Positions 21,845 to 34,405 of a DNA stretch of 64,000 bases are shown here, piece by piece. The notes under the pieces are model-generated. The model was not told where the DNA came from. It searched no databases and was given only the letters and a program-made list of their open reading frames with translations. The stretch is from Atriophallophorus winterbourni. Lineage: Eukaryota > Platyhelminthes > Trematoda > Plagiorchiida > Microphallidae. The translations under genes were made by a program, and so were the position numbers. The stretch covers positions 1 through 64,000 of the forward strand of contig JACCGJ010000235.1 in the NCBI GenBank assembly GCA_013407085.1, in the 5' to 3' direction. Position 1 is the first letter of the stretch, and the number at the start of each line of letters is the position of its first letter.

Positions 21845-22520
21845 AAACTGTGCATGCCTGCGGTCAAGGCCGCGCACACAATTCCACCAACGAGAAAATA
21901 GTACAGCCCGAGCTGTGGTTCATGCTGCAAACTTGGACAAGTGGGATGGGTAAAGTCACGTGTGCGATTATTGATCAGACTGGTCCCAACAGGAGGAGCG
22001 GTACGATTACGTTCCATGTGAAAAGAAACAGTGCTGTAATGGTTCATCGAGTTTGAACTTGAGATCAACTGTTGTATAGCCCAGCCAACGGGCATATGAA
22101 TGTGGTGAAGCACATAAGCGTAACACAAACCCGTATTCACATGCTTAACCACCAAACATACGCAGACGGCCAGCAGGAACAATGCGACCAGTTTAGAATT
22201 TGTACGTGTTATCGAGGTCTCATATTGCGAATGCTAGTCACGTACGCCTTTGGTCGCACCATAACCATCACCTGATTATCCAGGAAATGTGAGCATTGCG
22301 TTAAAGTGGGAAAACATGGGAAAGTAAGCTGTTTTGTTGACAGTTGTAGCACCAAATGTAATGGAAAATGTTTGGGTCTGATCGTTGATGTCATTGCCAT
22401 GCAAATCAAATTTGTATGCAATCGGTAAGAGCAGTTTTTGGCAACGTTTCGCCTCTGACAGAATCTTGTCAGACTAAGGGTGGTAGTCATAACAGGGAAC
22501 GTCTTTAAAAAGCACTGCAT
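21845..22520 (-). CDS. Candidate internal exons of membrane-protein gene
   Basis: After a CCACCCTTAG acceptor near 22470 the minus strand reads SDKILSEAKRCQKLLLPIAY then FDLHGNDINDQTQTFSITFG, in phase with the exon at 23561-23827, but it meets an in-frame TAA about 66 codons on. A nearer GT (after FSITF) or a pseudogenising stop could explain this. Below it, about 22070-21845, another open stretch can be read as two exons around a 31-bp GT-AG intron. It ends in a hydrophobic run (LGLYYFLVGGIVCAALTAGM). Boundaries are unresolved. Confidence 0.35.
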
Positions 22521-23560
22521 CCACCACCAATAAATAGCCTATTTAAATTCTATGAATGTCAAGACACCGGTGAAATCGATCAAGGTCAATCGACACTGGC
22601 CCACATGTGCATGATTAAACGTGTGAGAAAACGGGACTAAGTTGAATGGTATTAAACTATTATTACAGTGTCGAGAGCCATATCGTGGACATCTTTGCCC
22701 CATCTACCTTGTTGACTGCATTTCTACCAACCATCTTGATTTTTACTGCTTATGCATGCAGACGTTCCCCATAAGACGTAATGCTATGTCGCAGCATCTC
22801 TACGTTTTCTAGGTCCACACTGTGGCTGGTATCCAAACATGTTCATCTAAAGCTGAATCTTTGATTAGAGACTGATAAGCTGTCTCATTTTGTGGATTTT
22901 TCTCTATGCGATTCTTGTGCTCTTCAATCCTATTCTGAAGTTCTCCAGCTGTATGTCATATGTACACACCAAAGTAATCCTTGCACTTAATCCTTTAAAC
23001 ATATTTTTTAGAGATACATAATGATAACTTATCCTTGAGGTGTACAAAGGCCGAGCCAACAGTTCTACCTTTCATAGATACCTCTTTGAAGATTCTACTT
23101 ATCGCTTCAGAAAAACCTTTGATATACGGTATACATAACGTGGCTCGCCAGTTGTTCTATAACTTTTGTGAGGGATATTTCACTCGCTTTAGTTGACGCT
23201 TTACAATAACACCAATGTGATACATCGTTTTTGAAAAGAAGGGAAAGCTGGAGTTAGAGTATGCGGTGGATAGCCAAAACGAAGTTCAAAATGAAACTGC
23301 AATCATTCGGAACAACCCACCACAATTGTACGCCTTTAATCACGGATGTTCCTCATCTCTTTTAATTCTTCTAGATTGAATAAAACATCGGCAAACATTC
23401 GAGTTTTCGTTAGGCTGCATGAAACTAGATACTCTAGTGATCCGTATGTAGAGGAACTCAAGTTTTCCCGGGGTATAATAAGTATATCTAACATGATCCA
23501 AAACGATCTATATCCTCTATCAAGGAAATGCTTAACATTTTACTGCAACAAAAGACTCAC

Positions 23561-23827
23561 TGCGGGCGAAAACTGACAGTCTCCGTCTGGTGTGATATTT
23601 GCAGGATGATGCTGAACGATATGAGGGCAAGCAAGTATTTCCTCATTACTGTGATAGTTGGCAAGGTATTGAATGTCCGGAGGCTTTGGCGGCCGGCGGT
23701 TGCGTTGGAGCTGCTCGGAACGAAACACAACCTGGCCAAGCTTGTTGCTTGCGAAACGCTCAGTGTCTTCGAACGGGATGGATTTGTTGGACAGTGATGA
23801 GCCATCGATGCAAATGTATTCAGTTTT
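23561..23827 (-). CDS. Internal exon, probable extracellular segment
   Basis: This 89-codon exon is bounded by a TTTTCAG acceptor (23830-23828) and a GTGAGTC donor (23560 downward), phase 0 on both sides. It begins KTEYICIDGSSLSNKSIPFE and ends NITPDGDCQFSPA. Three Cys and N-glycosylation sequons (NKS, NIT) suggest a secreted chain. Phase and strand match the signal-peptide exon at 34405-33698 upstream. No family was recognised. Confidence 0.55.
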
Positions 23828-24204
23828 CTGAAAACCGGGATGAGAAATATAGTTTTGTACTACAAGCATACAGCTATACAGAAGTATAGAATAAATGTAT
23901 GAAATTCCATTGAATTGTAGTTTCGAAATTCAATTCAAGCGGTTCATGATACAGAAAACTACTTACACGTCGGTAAAGATGCCAAAATATTAGTGAAGAA
24001 TGTGGGTACTGGCAAATCTTATTCTGATAGCGTGTGTATTCTGTACTCATTATGAGGATAATTAATAAGCAGGTATTCACACGCCAAGCCGAAAGAAAAT
24101 GTTCCAATTTTGTTCACTAATTAGTTTGCGCATTAACTAGAATTTCTGATGATAGCGAGTTCCAGAGTAAACAGATACGAAATGAATGACAGTTCCGATG
24201 ACAG

Positions 24205-26320
24205 TAATTCAAGGTAATTCAAGGTTTTTAATGGTCTAAACAGCAACAAGCTTAACAATAAACATAGGATGGTAAAAATTTAAATGTAAGTGTATAAACA
24301 AGATAGTGAATTAGATTAAGCAGTATATAAGAGTTCGGGAAACGAATAATTTAATAAAAAGTCGTCTTATTTCGTTTTAAAGTCATGCAAGTTAGTGGAG
24401 TCAGCAACAGTAGAAGGTAAACTGTTCCAAGTAAAACAGACACGGATAGAATAAAAATAACTTCTACAGTTCATGCATGAATGTGGTACCACTAGCACAT
24501 ATTCAAGGGTGAGATAATTTCTCGTATTCCTTCGCGCGAATAAGTCTTGTAAGGTCTCCTCTGATTCGTCAATATGGAAAGTCGAACACATTCAGTTGAG
24601 CTTTTCTTTCCAACAAGGCTTGTTTCAGATGCTGAGAACTAGTTTATTGAACGGTGATAGATGCTATGTATATGCTCTACATTCTTCTTGAGCCGCGGAG
24701 ACCATGATTGCACACCGTATTCCATGACTTGTCTCAAGTATGTATTCATGATCCTTGGGAATATCATGGGCGAAAATTTCCAAAATATCCGTTTGAACAG
24801 ATTGAGGACACGTATTTCCTATGTAAAGGCCGTGTTAGCTTGAGGTGAGGTTTTTGATATTTTTACCATCCAACCCGATGTACATTTTTGTGGGTCTTGT
24901 AAAGCATAGCTTTTTACCTGCATATAATCTATGAATCTATGAATATCCAGACACCCAAATCTTTTTCTTCACTGCAATTTTCGAGGAAATGTGAACCTAT
25001 GTGATTTGTGAACTCGACTCGATTCCCCACATTCATGATCCTGCATTTGTTGAAGTTAAACGGCAGTTTGTTCTTCAACGACCAACTGTGAAGCGTATCC
25101 AGATCCTTTTGTAATAGCAGACAGTCTTCTGGACTACGAATGCTGAGCCAAATCTTTATGTCGTCTGCAAATAACGAAATGTTACATCGAACAATTTCCG
25201 GTACTTCATTGACATAAACAAGAAAGAGGATAGGACCAAGGACTGAACCTTGGGGAACTTCGCTAGTTTCTGCGATCGCACCTGGGTAATACTTACTTAC
25301 TTACTTTACTTTGTGTGACTATCTCCTCCTGGAGGATGTGTCGGCTTCAATGAAGATTCTTGGTAATTTGAATACAAAGCGGCGTCCCCAGCAACACTCG
25401 GCGTTTGTTCGAGTCAGCTTCTCTAGCCTTTGCACAACCAAGTGCGACCTGCAAGGCAGCAGGGAGTTGACAGAAAGAGGTGGTGTGCACCAACTAATAA
25501 CCGCTGCAGATTTTTCCTCAGGGTTTTCTCCCGAAGCCTTTCCCGCGATTGGGTATCCCGCAAGGCAGCGGAGTTTGAAAATCAGGGTTTTCCTTCCCTT
25601 AGATGAAATGCCCTTCCAGGCTAACGAGCTATATCTGCCCGAAGCAAACTGGTTTTCAGGCGCCAGTCACTCGCCCTCGCCCCTTCTCCTGTTGGTAGAA
25701 GCAGTTCCGCCGGGCTCGGGGAGCCACTCGTGCAGGCAAGAAGCTGGACTTAGTTGTCAGAGGCTATTTGAGACGCGCGTCATATGGCAGCATTTTATAG
25801 AGAGTGGGAGCTTATCCCCACTGCCACCTCCTGGGTAATGCGATTTATTAGGTAGTCAACAACTTTCCGGTGATACCAAGCCTTTGAAGCTTCTGCAGTA
25901 GTGGGCTATGGTTAACACGATCAAATGCTTTGGAGATATCTAGATAACAGGCACGAATTGCTTCTCCCTTATCTACCGTTTGTGTCCAATCATCCAGCGT
26001 TATCAGTAAATTTTATAAACAGGCATAATTCCGTCTAAATCCATACTGTTTTCTTGAAAGCAACTGATTATTTTCGAAATATGTCCTTAAATCGTCAACA
26101 ATCAGGCGTTTAAGTAATTTGGAAATCACAGGTAACAATGTAACGGGTCGGTAATTAGCTACATCTGAGCGACTTCCTCCTTATAAATAGGAGAGATTAT
26201 TCCGTGTTCAAATCCGTAAGAATCATGCCATTTGTCAGTATTTGTTTAAACAGTGCGTGGGTGGTTTGTATAGCAAATTCGCACACTGCTTCAATATGAA
26301 CGGGGTTATTTCGTTAATGC
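24205..26320 (-). mobile_element. CR1-like LINE copy, 5'-truncated, split
   Basis: This region aligns along its length with the better copy at 35262-39480. The shared parts are the 3' tail (AAGGTAATTCAAGG, then TTTTTAATGGTC), the post-RT region, the FADD-containing RT block near 25165, and the block near 26030-26130 that reads NQLLSRK and LPVISKLLKRLIVDD. Many stops and small indels make it dead. It is interrupted at 25291-25829 by another insertion. Confidence 0.85.
25281..25839 (-). mobile_element. Nested retroposon with 10-bp target duplication
   Basis: CCTGGGTAAT is present at 25281-25290 and again at 25830-25839; the intact LINE has one copy-equivalent here. The 539 bp between are GC-rich and start (plus strand) with an ACTT repeat, i.e. 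an AAGT-type tail on the minus strand. That is the layout of a SINE or other retroposon inserted in minus orientation. The long plus-strand reading frame inside (25311-25838) is probably fortuitous. Confidence 0.75.
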
Positions 26321-26499
26321 TAGGTTGTGACGTTTTCGAGATTGGACGTATGGCTACCTGTTGGAATATTAAAACCAAGTTTCATTCGTGTACCTAGTGG
26401 GTTTAAAACCGAATTTATTAGGCTGTTGGTTCAAGAACCTAGTCCACCTCTAATCTGCTCAAGCAAATGGGTGCTCAAATAAAGTCTGTACAGTCGCTG

Positions 26500-26960
26500 A
26501 TCTTATGGTAGGTCACACATTTCGAAGACTACTTCGTTTTCCACGTGATAAATCCTCTCGAGTAGCGCAAAGCTTATTTCCAACCATAGTACCCGAGCTT
26601 TGGCTGCATGGTACACTACCGGGAGCATACACGTATTTGGTATTTTCTGGAAGCGACCTAAAATGCTTCGAAGTAATCCAGCACCCAGACGGTTTCTCAT
26701 TAGAAACTTTTACGAACTTCCACATAGCCAGATACAACGATTTTTCTCCGGTGTAGTCCACTCCCAAATTTGACTATCAAGTGTGTAGAAAAATGGGACG
26801 GGTTTACCAATATACTGCATTTTTCACTGGCAGAAATTAAAAGGAAGCTTGTTCTCCACCAACCAACGAGACAACCTATTTACGTCACATTGTGAAATTA
26901 CGCCAGTTTCGAGCGATTTTCGCTGCGTTCAAAGTTTGACCCCTTATTCGAAAAATTTAT
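26500..26960 (-). mobile_element. LINE RT fragment, diverged
   Basis: The minus-strand frames near 26950-26750 read VISQCDVNRLSRWLVENKLP then FNF, and further on an EKNRCIWL-like block, equivalent to the region after the FADD box of CR1-type RTs. Stops are frequent. Confidence 0.5.
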
Positions 26961-28199
26961 GATAGAGGATGACATGATTAATGTTGCTGACGATAATGAC
27001 TCAAGAAAACTGTTAACCAACCTTATGAAAATTGTTTCTTTATATTATTACATGGACAATTTGTATGGGTTGATAATCACTCTTTAAACATCTAAAATTT
27101 TGCTTTACCATATAAGTCTACTTGTATTAAACCGATCTATTCAAAGGGTAATGATATGCAACACAATATTTAGTGTAGGTAGGTTATGAAACATGGATCA
27201 ATGTGAAAATGTCCAGGTGCGATGTTTGGGAATAATCTGTGTGTCCTGGGCTATCGATCTAGAATTAACAAACATCAAATGAGTAGCACTCTTTGAAAGG
27301 GTATTAGGATATCCGTCGGTTTCACGCTATTTTAGGCTTCATAGTTAGATTCAAGCTTCAAGATTTATGGTGAAAAAGCAAATAGCTGTACAATACCAAT
27401 TGGATATACGTATGAAAGTTACTTCAATGTTTGCGTTCATGTGCGTCAAGGGAGGAGCAAAAGAAATTCCAATTGTGACATGGAGGGAGGAAATCTGGAC
27501 CGGAAATATATGTTTGGGTTTATTTGTTTTTCCAAGTATGTGTGTAAGAAGGAATCACTAAGGGATTTCAGTAAACTGGGGCCGACACAGTATTATTTCA
27601 CATAAAAGATCTTAACATTTGCTTGAAGATAATTTCATTTGATATGTGTTGTGTTCATTGATAACAAGAACGACTCCCAACCGAGTCAATCCCAAAATTC
27701 ACTGTCCACCAACGCAGAATGGCGAAAAGCCAATTGATGATAAAATAACGATCTATTTACACCCAAATTGCGAGATCAATTACATCAGAGTGAGCACTAC
27801 TATTACAACACATAGAATCGATTTTTTATAATGTCGGTCGATAATGTGTTCATACTGATTGCAAACATTAATCAAACTCCAAACCGATCAGTGATTTGGA
27901 ATGTTTTCACTGATCAATAGTAGTGTCCCATTTCCGGCCAATCAGCGAATCGGGTTGCTTTATTCGTTAAGAGCAATGCCTCATAACAATCAAGAAACAA
28001 TTTCTGGCGTTAGGCATACACGGACTGCATAAAAGTTGCGGCGACCGTTTAATCGGGAATGTGAAATTTGAAGCGTCAGATTGTAACCAATTTTAAAGAG
28101 TTGTCGGAGTGGGGGGACACCGTACGGATTATTCGGTTTATCAGGATTAGGTCACCTCGGATGCGCCTGCGCTCGACTGTGCACAATCCAACCTAACTC

Positions 28200-28660
28200 A
28201 AAGGGTAAATTATTCAATCCAGTAACCATTTTAGTTGTCTAATCATAAATACTTTCGAGGGGCGAGATATATTTTTCCATCCATGGTGTCCAAGCTTGTA
28301 GAGTATAGCCCACAACTGTATGTATGTATGTATTGAGTATCTTTGACAATGAGTGCGGTGGGAAACGTCCGAAAATTCGTCTGAGTAAGCTGAGCACGCA
28401 CACCCGGATACCGAGATCTTTCTGCGATATACTCCACTCAAGCGAATGACTGCCAAGTATTTACGAGAAAGGGAAGGGTTTCCGAACTTGCAACATTTTG
28501 CCCTTGCGGTAATTAAAGGGCAGCTTATTTTGAATGGATCACTGGTGCAGCATATTCAAGTCTGCTTGTAAAACTAGGCAATCCTCAACAGCGTTGTCCT
28601 TCGTCCAAATTTTAGATCATTTATAGATATTAGGAACATTATTGGACCGAGTACCGAACT
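28200..28660 (-). mobile_element. LINE RT fragment, diverged
   Basis: The minus-strand reading near 28650-28600 is SVLGPIMFLISINDLKFGRR, the RT box around GSVLGP of CR1-type LINEs. Remnants of the following connection region continue down to about 28200. It is truncated and full of stops. Confidence 0.6.
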
Positions 28661-28712
28661 CTCTCTCTCTCTCTCTCCTATATATATAGATATATATTAT
28701 ATATATAGTGTT
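28655..28712. repeat. CT and TA simple repeats
   Basis: A (CT)n run of about 20 bases is followed by alternating TA (TATATATAGATATATATTAT). It separates the CR1 scrap from the RTE tail. Confidence 0.85.
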
Positions 28713-28714
28713 GT

Positions 28715-29520
28715 TTGTTGTTGTTGGCCTCCTTCGGTCGATGTCGACCATGGATATACATCACATTCACATGAGGTTTTCATGTTTATTACAGCTTTTT
28801 GAATGACTAAACAGGCCCGATTCGGGAGGAACAATCGTCCCCGCCGCTTGCAACGATAGTCAGACTCTGTTTGGGGGTCAGTTTAACCAGCGGCGTGATC
28901 TGCGTTCAGCGCCAAGAGCTGTATCTCTCCTGCTCCTCCACAGCTCAGCACGAACACTTTACACAATGCCCCCAAAGAGCAAGTTCTTTCCAACTCGCCG
29001 GGTCAAAGCCAAGAGCTTCATATCTCTTTTGTAAACGTCTTTGTACCGCATGTGCGATCTGCCCAAAGCATTCAGCTTCCGTTCGTGTCTTGCGTGGGTG
29101 GTCCAGGTTTCACTACAAGTAACGTACGCACGCGCTACTATCATCATCTTTAAGTTACAGTCGGCTTGCGGTTACCCCAAAAAATTCAAATTTCAATCGG
29201 GACAAAAATGGTGCTGCTCTGCCAATCCGCTTATCAATCTCAGTGTCTAGCGAGAGGTTGTCCGCAATGGTTGAACCAAGATATGTGAAATGATGTACTG
29301 GTTCGAGCTGACAGTTTCCAACAGTGATGATTGGTGGCGATACAGTCCCTTGACCAAGGACTTTGGTCTTGCTCATGCTGATTGTTAGCCTAAAGTCTTT
29401 GCATGCCGACAGTGATAACGCTAATAAAGATGTAATATGGTGAGCGTGTTTGAAGTAACGGTTAAATTGATGACGAAAGGATCGGTTGTTGCACCACGCA
29501 ACGAACACAGTTGTAGAGAA
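28715..29520 (-). mobile_element. RTE-like LINE 3' end
   Basis: The minus strand reads from the RT connection (SMSKTKVLGQGTVSPPIITV, then FTYLGSTIADNLSLDTEIDK) through the conserved ESWTTHARHERKLNA motif. It then reaches the C-terminal region (LALTRRVGKNLLF). The element's end sequence GGCCTCCTTCGGTCGATGTC lies near 28727. An internal deletion joins HERKLNAL to GRSHMRYKDV. Dead copy, SR2-like clade. Confidence 0.8.
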
Positions 29521-31245
29521 ACTAAAGTGTGGTTAATAAAGAGGAAGCATGGATGCAAATGAATGAAAAATGTAAATGAATGCTAATTTGACATGCTTAG
29601 GTTAAACATATCGAAACACAGTCCAGATTAAGAATTCATGGAATAATAATTCGCTCATAGAGCTCGTGTAAGAATTACCCCGATGATAAATTTTCAAATT
29701 TGTACGGCAACTTACTAGGGGTGTTAAACGATGACATTTGAGCCACATTTCTGATGATAAGCATACTACTTAAGAGCAACCGGTCATAATGGGTGGTCAC
29801 CTCTAAATGATGTACCACAAAATGGCGAACATTGGTGCTATGAGAACTGGAACGCTCTTCAAAGTTCCAGTCAAAGTGGTTTATGTTATGGAAACAGTGC
29901 CATGCTGAAGATCAGGAACTACGGTCTGGAAACGGGATTTAGCTAAAATAACCTGGGTTTTGACGACAATGCAACTTTGTGTTTATTGATGAAAAAGTTT
30001 GCCAACTTGGAGAACTGCATCGACAACGCTCACATTGGCGCAAATCAATGGGAAAATGCATAGTGGAGAATAAAATTCGATTAGGCTGACGACAGCTGTT
30101 TGTTTTCATGTTACTTAAATCAACGTAGAAAAGAATTTATGGAGTAACAGATTTTCACACCGACAACTGTGTGTTTACCTAATAGAATATGCGGGGCCTT
30201 CACTTTTCAATTAACTGTCAAAAAGAGTATTGGGAATGACTGCCCTTGAGGCAGTCAAATATGCACCTAATGAGACAAAGTGGTGCATACAACTATGGAT
30301 ATGAAAGAAGGTATAATCTCGTGATTCGAGAAAGCACGACATTCCTTTATCTCGGAGATACGCATAATATACAACAGACTTATCAGTTTGTAAAAAGCTG
30401 TAAATATTCAAAAGTAAAAACAAACTTATGCTGCTATAGGTTTCAGCTAATTAGCATTCAAAGTTTATGTTTTCAGAAAGGGTGACCAACAATAGAAATT
30501 TCCTGTTATACAAGATTACTTGGGCGACTGTAATCGATTTTAAGTTATTGAGAATACTATATGGAACATTAACCACGAACTGGATGGTTGTTCCATGAAA
30601 CATGTCATCTTATCTATTTAAGTTCAAAGTTTACGTTTTCATTCAGAGTGTACAATCACGGGAATTATCGAGCAGATAGGGTAGTTATTTCGTCGACTGG
30701 GATAGATTTCAAGTTCTTGGAGTAGGTGCAGCGAATATTGATGTCGAACTTGTCAGCCTTCAACTCAAGTCGTTCAATGTCACAAGGCGCGTTGAGTTAA
30801 AGAAATATAGGCTACACAAGCAATTCTAGCCTTCTTTTCCAAAGATTTATAACTGTGGTGGCTGAATCGCCTATCAATTAAAGTTCAGAGGCAGAAGCAT
30901 TTTGCATTTAAAAAAATTAAAAGACATCTATCTAAGCCACAAAAGATAAAAGATAAATGAGTACCAGGGTTTCTTAAACATCAAATAGACATATCACCTT
31001 AGGAAGTGGACGCCGTTTTATCACTCAGCATTGTATATATATACAGTTTGCTATCACTCTACTACAAATCTAAAGATTAACGGCTATTCCAGCCGCGTCT
31101 TACGAGAGATTTTGATGTCGTTATTCCACCCGATTTAAAAATAAATGCAGTGTCAACTCTCCTTTAATAAAACAGAAAGTGTCTTTGAATCCCTTAAGAA
31201 TTGTTTCCATTTCGTTCACTGGAAGTGTCATTTATAAGTTGATTT
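29521..31245. other. Intergenic or intronic, nothing recognised
   Basis: AT-rich sequence without convincing exons or repeats. If the minus-strand membrane-protein gene is one unit, this is intron. Confidence 0.35.
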
Positions 31246-31249
31246 CAAT

Positions 31250-31790
31250 CTAAGTTCGCTCTCGTATGGAGTATGCCGTAAATGTAAGGAATCCATGTCT
31301 CAAAAATGTTTAATTCATCCACCCGAAAATTAACTCAGTGCGACAAAGTTACTCCTTGGACTTTCTAATCATCCAGACGAAATGCCTCTACGAATGCGAA
31401 ACCTTTATTCAATCCAACACAGAATAAAACGAGGTACACATAATTTTATTACTCATTCAAACAGCCCGTCCACGGAGATAACCTTACCACCTCTCTCACA
31501 ACTCACATCTTTCTAGACACCCGCTCAAACTTTACCGACAACATAGCACTTTCTGTTCATAGCCTATAATTGTGGAGCAGTGTGACCGACACATGTTGTG
31601 CTCTCTGAATATCTACTTCGACAAGTAGGTTTTAATGCTTTTGCGTAGCGATCCTCGAAAATATTTCGGGTCAATCGCTTCGAACCATTCGGCCATATGT
31701 ACATTTCGTGGGTCATGTAAATCACTGTGTTTATTATCCTCATCCCATTTAGCGATAAATCTGTCAATCTATGCTAGCACAATCAATATT
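31250..31790 (+). mobile_element. LINE post-RT remnant
   Basis: The plus frames contain a decayed version of the MEYAV...W.PWLK / QTKCLYECETFIQS / LSRHPLKLYRQHSTF region of CR1-type LINEs, with the FRGSCKSLCLLSSSHLAINL end that resembles the tail at 24.8 kb. Confidence 0.5.
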
Positions 31791-31867
31791 GCAATAGTCA
31801 TGTATTTTGGAGTTTGGCGAGCGAATTTGTGCAAAAGATTTGCTACGGCGTATGCACGAATTGAAAG

Positions 31868-32111
31868 TTGCGAGATTTTTTGAAGGAAATACATCAAACC
31901 ATGGAGTTTGATAATTTCCGTGAGTTAGATTCTAAGTTTAATTCATTCGTGAAATATTTATGCAGAACAGAATTCAAAGAGTGTCAGATATTGTTGTTGT
32001 ATGTTTCAACGTTTTCGCCACAAACGGGCAAGTTGCATGAAGACATGGTGATCTCACAACCGTTATCTAATGCATATGTAGTTAAGCTTTGGCAATTCGA
32101 TGATCTATCAG
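31868..32111. other. Open sequence beside the gap, coding uncertain
   Basis: The plus strand is open for 81 codons (MRDFLKEIHQTMEFDNFREL onward). The minus strand is open over 31984-32111 with a Cys-bearing reading (GCEITMSSCNLPVCGEN). Either could be an exon interrupted by the gap; neither has a recognised domain. Confidence 0.2.
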
Positions 32112-33111
32112 NNNNNNNNNNNNNNNNNNNNNNNNNNNNNNNNNNNNNNNNNNNNNNNNNNNNNNNNNNNNNNNNNNNNNNNNNNNNNNNNNNNNNNNNN
32201 NNNNNNNNNNNNNNNNNNNNNNNNNNNNNNNNNNNNNNNNNNNNNNNNNNNNNNNNNNNNNNNNNNNNNNNNNNNNNNNNNNNNNNNNNNNNNNNNNNNN
32301 NNNNNNNNNNNNNNNNNNNNNNNNNNNNNNNNNNNNNNNNNNNNNNNNNNNNNNNNNNNNNNNNNNNNNNNNNNNNNNNNNNNNNNNNNNNNNNNNNNNN
32401 NNNNNNNNNNNNNNNNNNNNNNNNNNNNNNNNNNNNNNNNNNNNNNNNNNNNNNNNNNNNNNNNNNNNNNNNNNNNNNNNNNNNNNNNNNNNNNNNNNNN
32501 NNNNNNNNNNNNNNNNNNNNNNNNNNNNNNNNNNNNNNNNNNNNNNNNNNNNNNNNNNNNNNNNNNNNNNNNNNNNNNNNNNNNNNNNNNNNNNNNNNNN
32601 NNNNNNNNNNNNNNNNNNNNNNNNNNNNNNNNNNNNNNNNNNNNNNNNNNNNNNNNNNNNNNNNNNNNNNNNNNNNNNNNNNNNNNNNNNNNNNNNNNNN
32701 NNNNNNNNNNNNNNNNNNNNNNNNNNNNNNNNNNNNNNNNNNNNNNNNNNNNNNNNNNNNNNNNNNNNNNNNNNNNNNNNNNNNNNNNNNNNNNNNNNNN
32801 NNNNNNNNNNNNNNNNNNNNNNNNNNNNNNNNNNNNNNNNNNNNNNNNNNNNNNNNNNNNNNNNNNNNNNNNNNNNNNNNNNNNNNNNNNNNNNNNNNNN
32901 NNNNNNNNNNNNNNNNNNNNNNNNNNNNNNNNNNNNNNNNNNNNNNNNNNNNNNNNNNNNNNNNNNNNNNNNNNNNNNNNNNNNNNNNNNNNNNNNNNNN
33001 NNNNNNNNNNNNNNNNNNNNNNNNNNNNNNNNNNNNNNNNNNNNNNNNNNNNNNNNNNNNNNNNNNNNNNNNNNNNNNNNNNNNNNNNNNNNNNNNNNNN
33101 NNNNNNNNNNN
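32112..33111. other. Assembly gap, 1000 N
   Basis: Exactly 1000 unknown bases. The long X-filled frames across it are artefacts. Confidence 0.99.
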
Positions 33112-33697
33112 CAATACTTTGTTTTTAACTCAAGTGTAATAAAGTAACTAACGAGAAAATTTACATAGGTTTTATCAAAATTCTTCTACTTGAATCATAC
33201 TGCATCCACACGTCAGCTAGAGACCGCATGCATTAAAACAATGCAGAAATGGTCAACCAAGTTCAATATTGAAATCACAGTTGGTTTATATTAACACATT
33301 CAACCCTATCCAACCACGTGAACACAAAATACACACGGGAATACCGAGGAATGCATGGACTTGGATGCTTTCCATGGATGTGCAACGGAAAAGCGAGTAC
33401 ATATTCATACTTGATTGAAGCCAATGAGTTTCCCCACATCCAAATCACAATCGGATGTTCGTGTGATCTAACGTGGTGCTTGTGCTAGTCTTACCCAATA
33501 CTGGTTTAGAAGACTCAGCTTTCTCTACCATACATACACTGTTTCGATAAATGCGAATCCTGCAAAATTTCATACATATATGACGAGTGCAAACGGTGGT
33601 GAATGCAATATAGAGAACCACGCAAATACGGATATATTATTACCAAGTTAAATCATTGAGTAGAACGGTAATAGTAAAATAAAATTAAGCATTTCAC

Positions 33698-34405
33698 CTG
33701 CATGATTCGTTGATGATAGCGGAATAGAAACGGCGGTATGGTTTTCATCCGGAAACCAAGTTCCAACCCAAGCAAATTAGTGCCGTTTGGGATCCAGGCC
33801 AAAAAATCTGCGTCCACACAATCAACCACTGGCAGAGGCTGATCGGGAAAACGAGGTTCATAGATGAACAAGTAGTAGTCGTTTCGTGATCCAATCATGA
33901 CGCAATCTAGGTAACTGACTATATCTTTAGGCAGTGGAAGCTGAGGCCAATAGTCACATGACATAAAATAGGTGGAAGAAGGTTCCGTTTCGGTAGGTGA
34001 CGTAGCATTGATTTCTTGTTCAAACATTTTACCATCTTCGCTCAAAGTAGTTGTGATTGGTATTGCTGGAGTTGTCAATGTTGATGATATAGCAGCAGCC
34101 TTGTTCGGCCGACGAACCACATAGCATCCTACTCTTGGACAGAACTGGCACACGGGCTCATCCACATCTGTTATATACTTCAATTTAAAAGTCCGCTCGG
34201 TTAAGTGTGGCCCACCACTTGTATTCACGGATACGGGCCAATAATCCATTGGACATAGCATGAGGGATTTGGGTTTATTGACGCTTTCGTCAAATATATC
34301 GAATGCAAAAGTAACCGACAAGAGAATCCCAGTGACCACGAACGTCAGCATGGTTGAATATTTCACCTTACAGATGATCGACATGCAACCGGGATTTTGC
34401 ACCAT
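33698..34405 (-). CDS. First exon of probable secreted or membrane protein
   Basis: ATG at 34405, 236 codons, ending at a GTGAAA donor (phase 0) at 33697. Residues 15-36 form a signal peptide or signal anchor (STMLTFVVTGILLSVTFAF); Met19 is a possible alternative start. The rest looks extracellular: CPMDYWP and, later, SCDYWPQLP suggest two copies of a Cys-Asp-Tyr-Trp-Pro motif. Also visible are a CQFCPRVGC cluster, a Thr-rich linker and three sequons (VNTS, INAT, PNGT). No known family was recognised. By strand, phase and topology it is proposed as the 5' exon of the gene ending at 19464, across about 15 kb and the gap. Confidence 0.65.

Noticed and set aside
22209..22520. 103-codon minus-strand frame beginning MQCFLKTFPV
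   Set aside because: The neighbouring frame after the CCACCCTTAG acceptor is in phase with the upstream exon and more protein-like; this one is likely a shadow.
25311..25838. 175-codon plus-strand open frame
   Set aside because: It lies wholly inside the nested retroposon, ends at its target duplication and shows no domain; length is explained by GC-rich composition.
31868..33139. Frames of 340-420 codons
   Set aside because: They run through the 1000-N gap and are artefacts; only the part before 32112 was considered.
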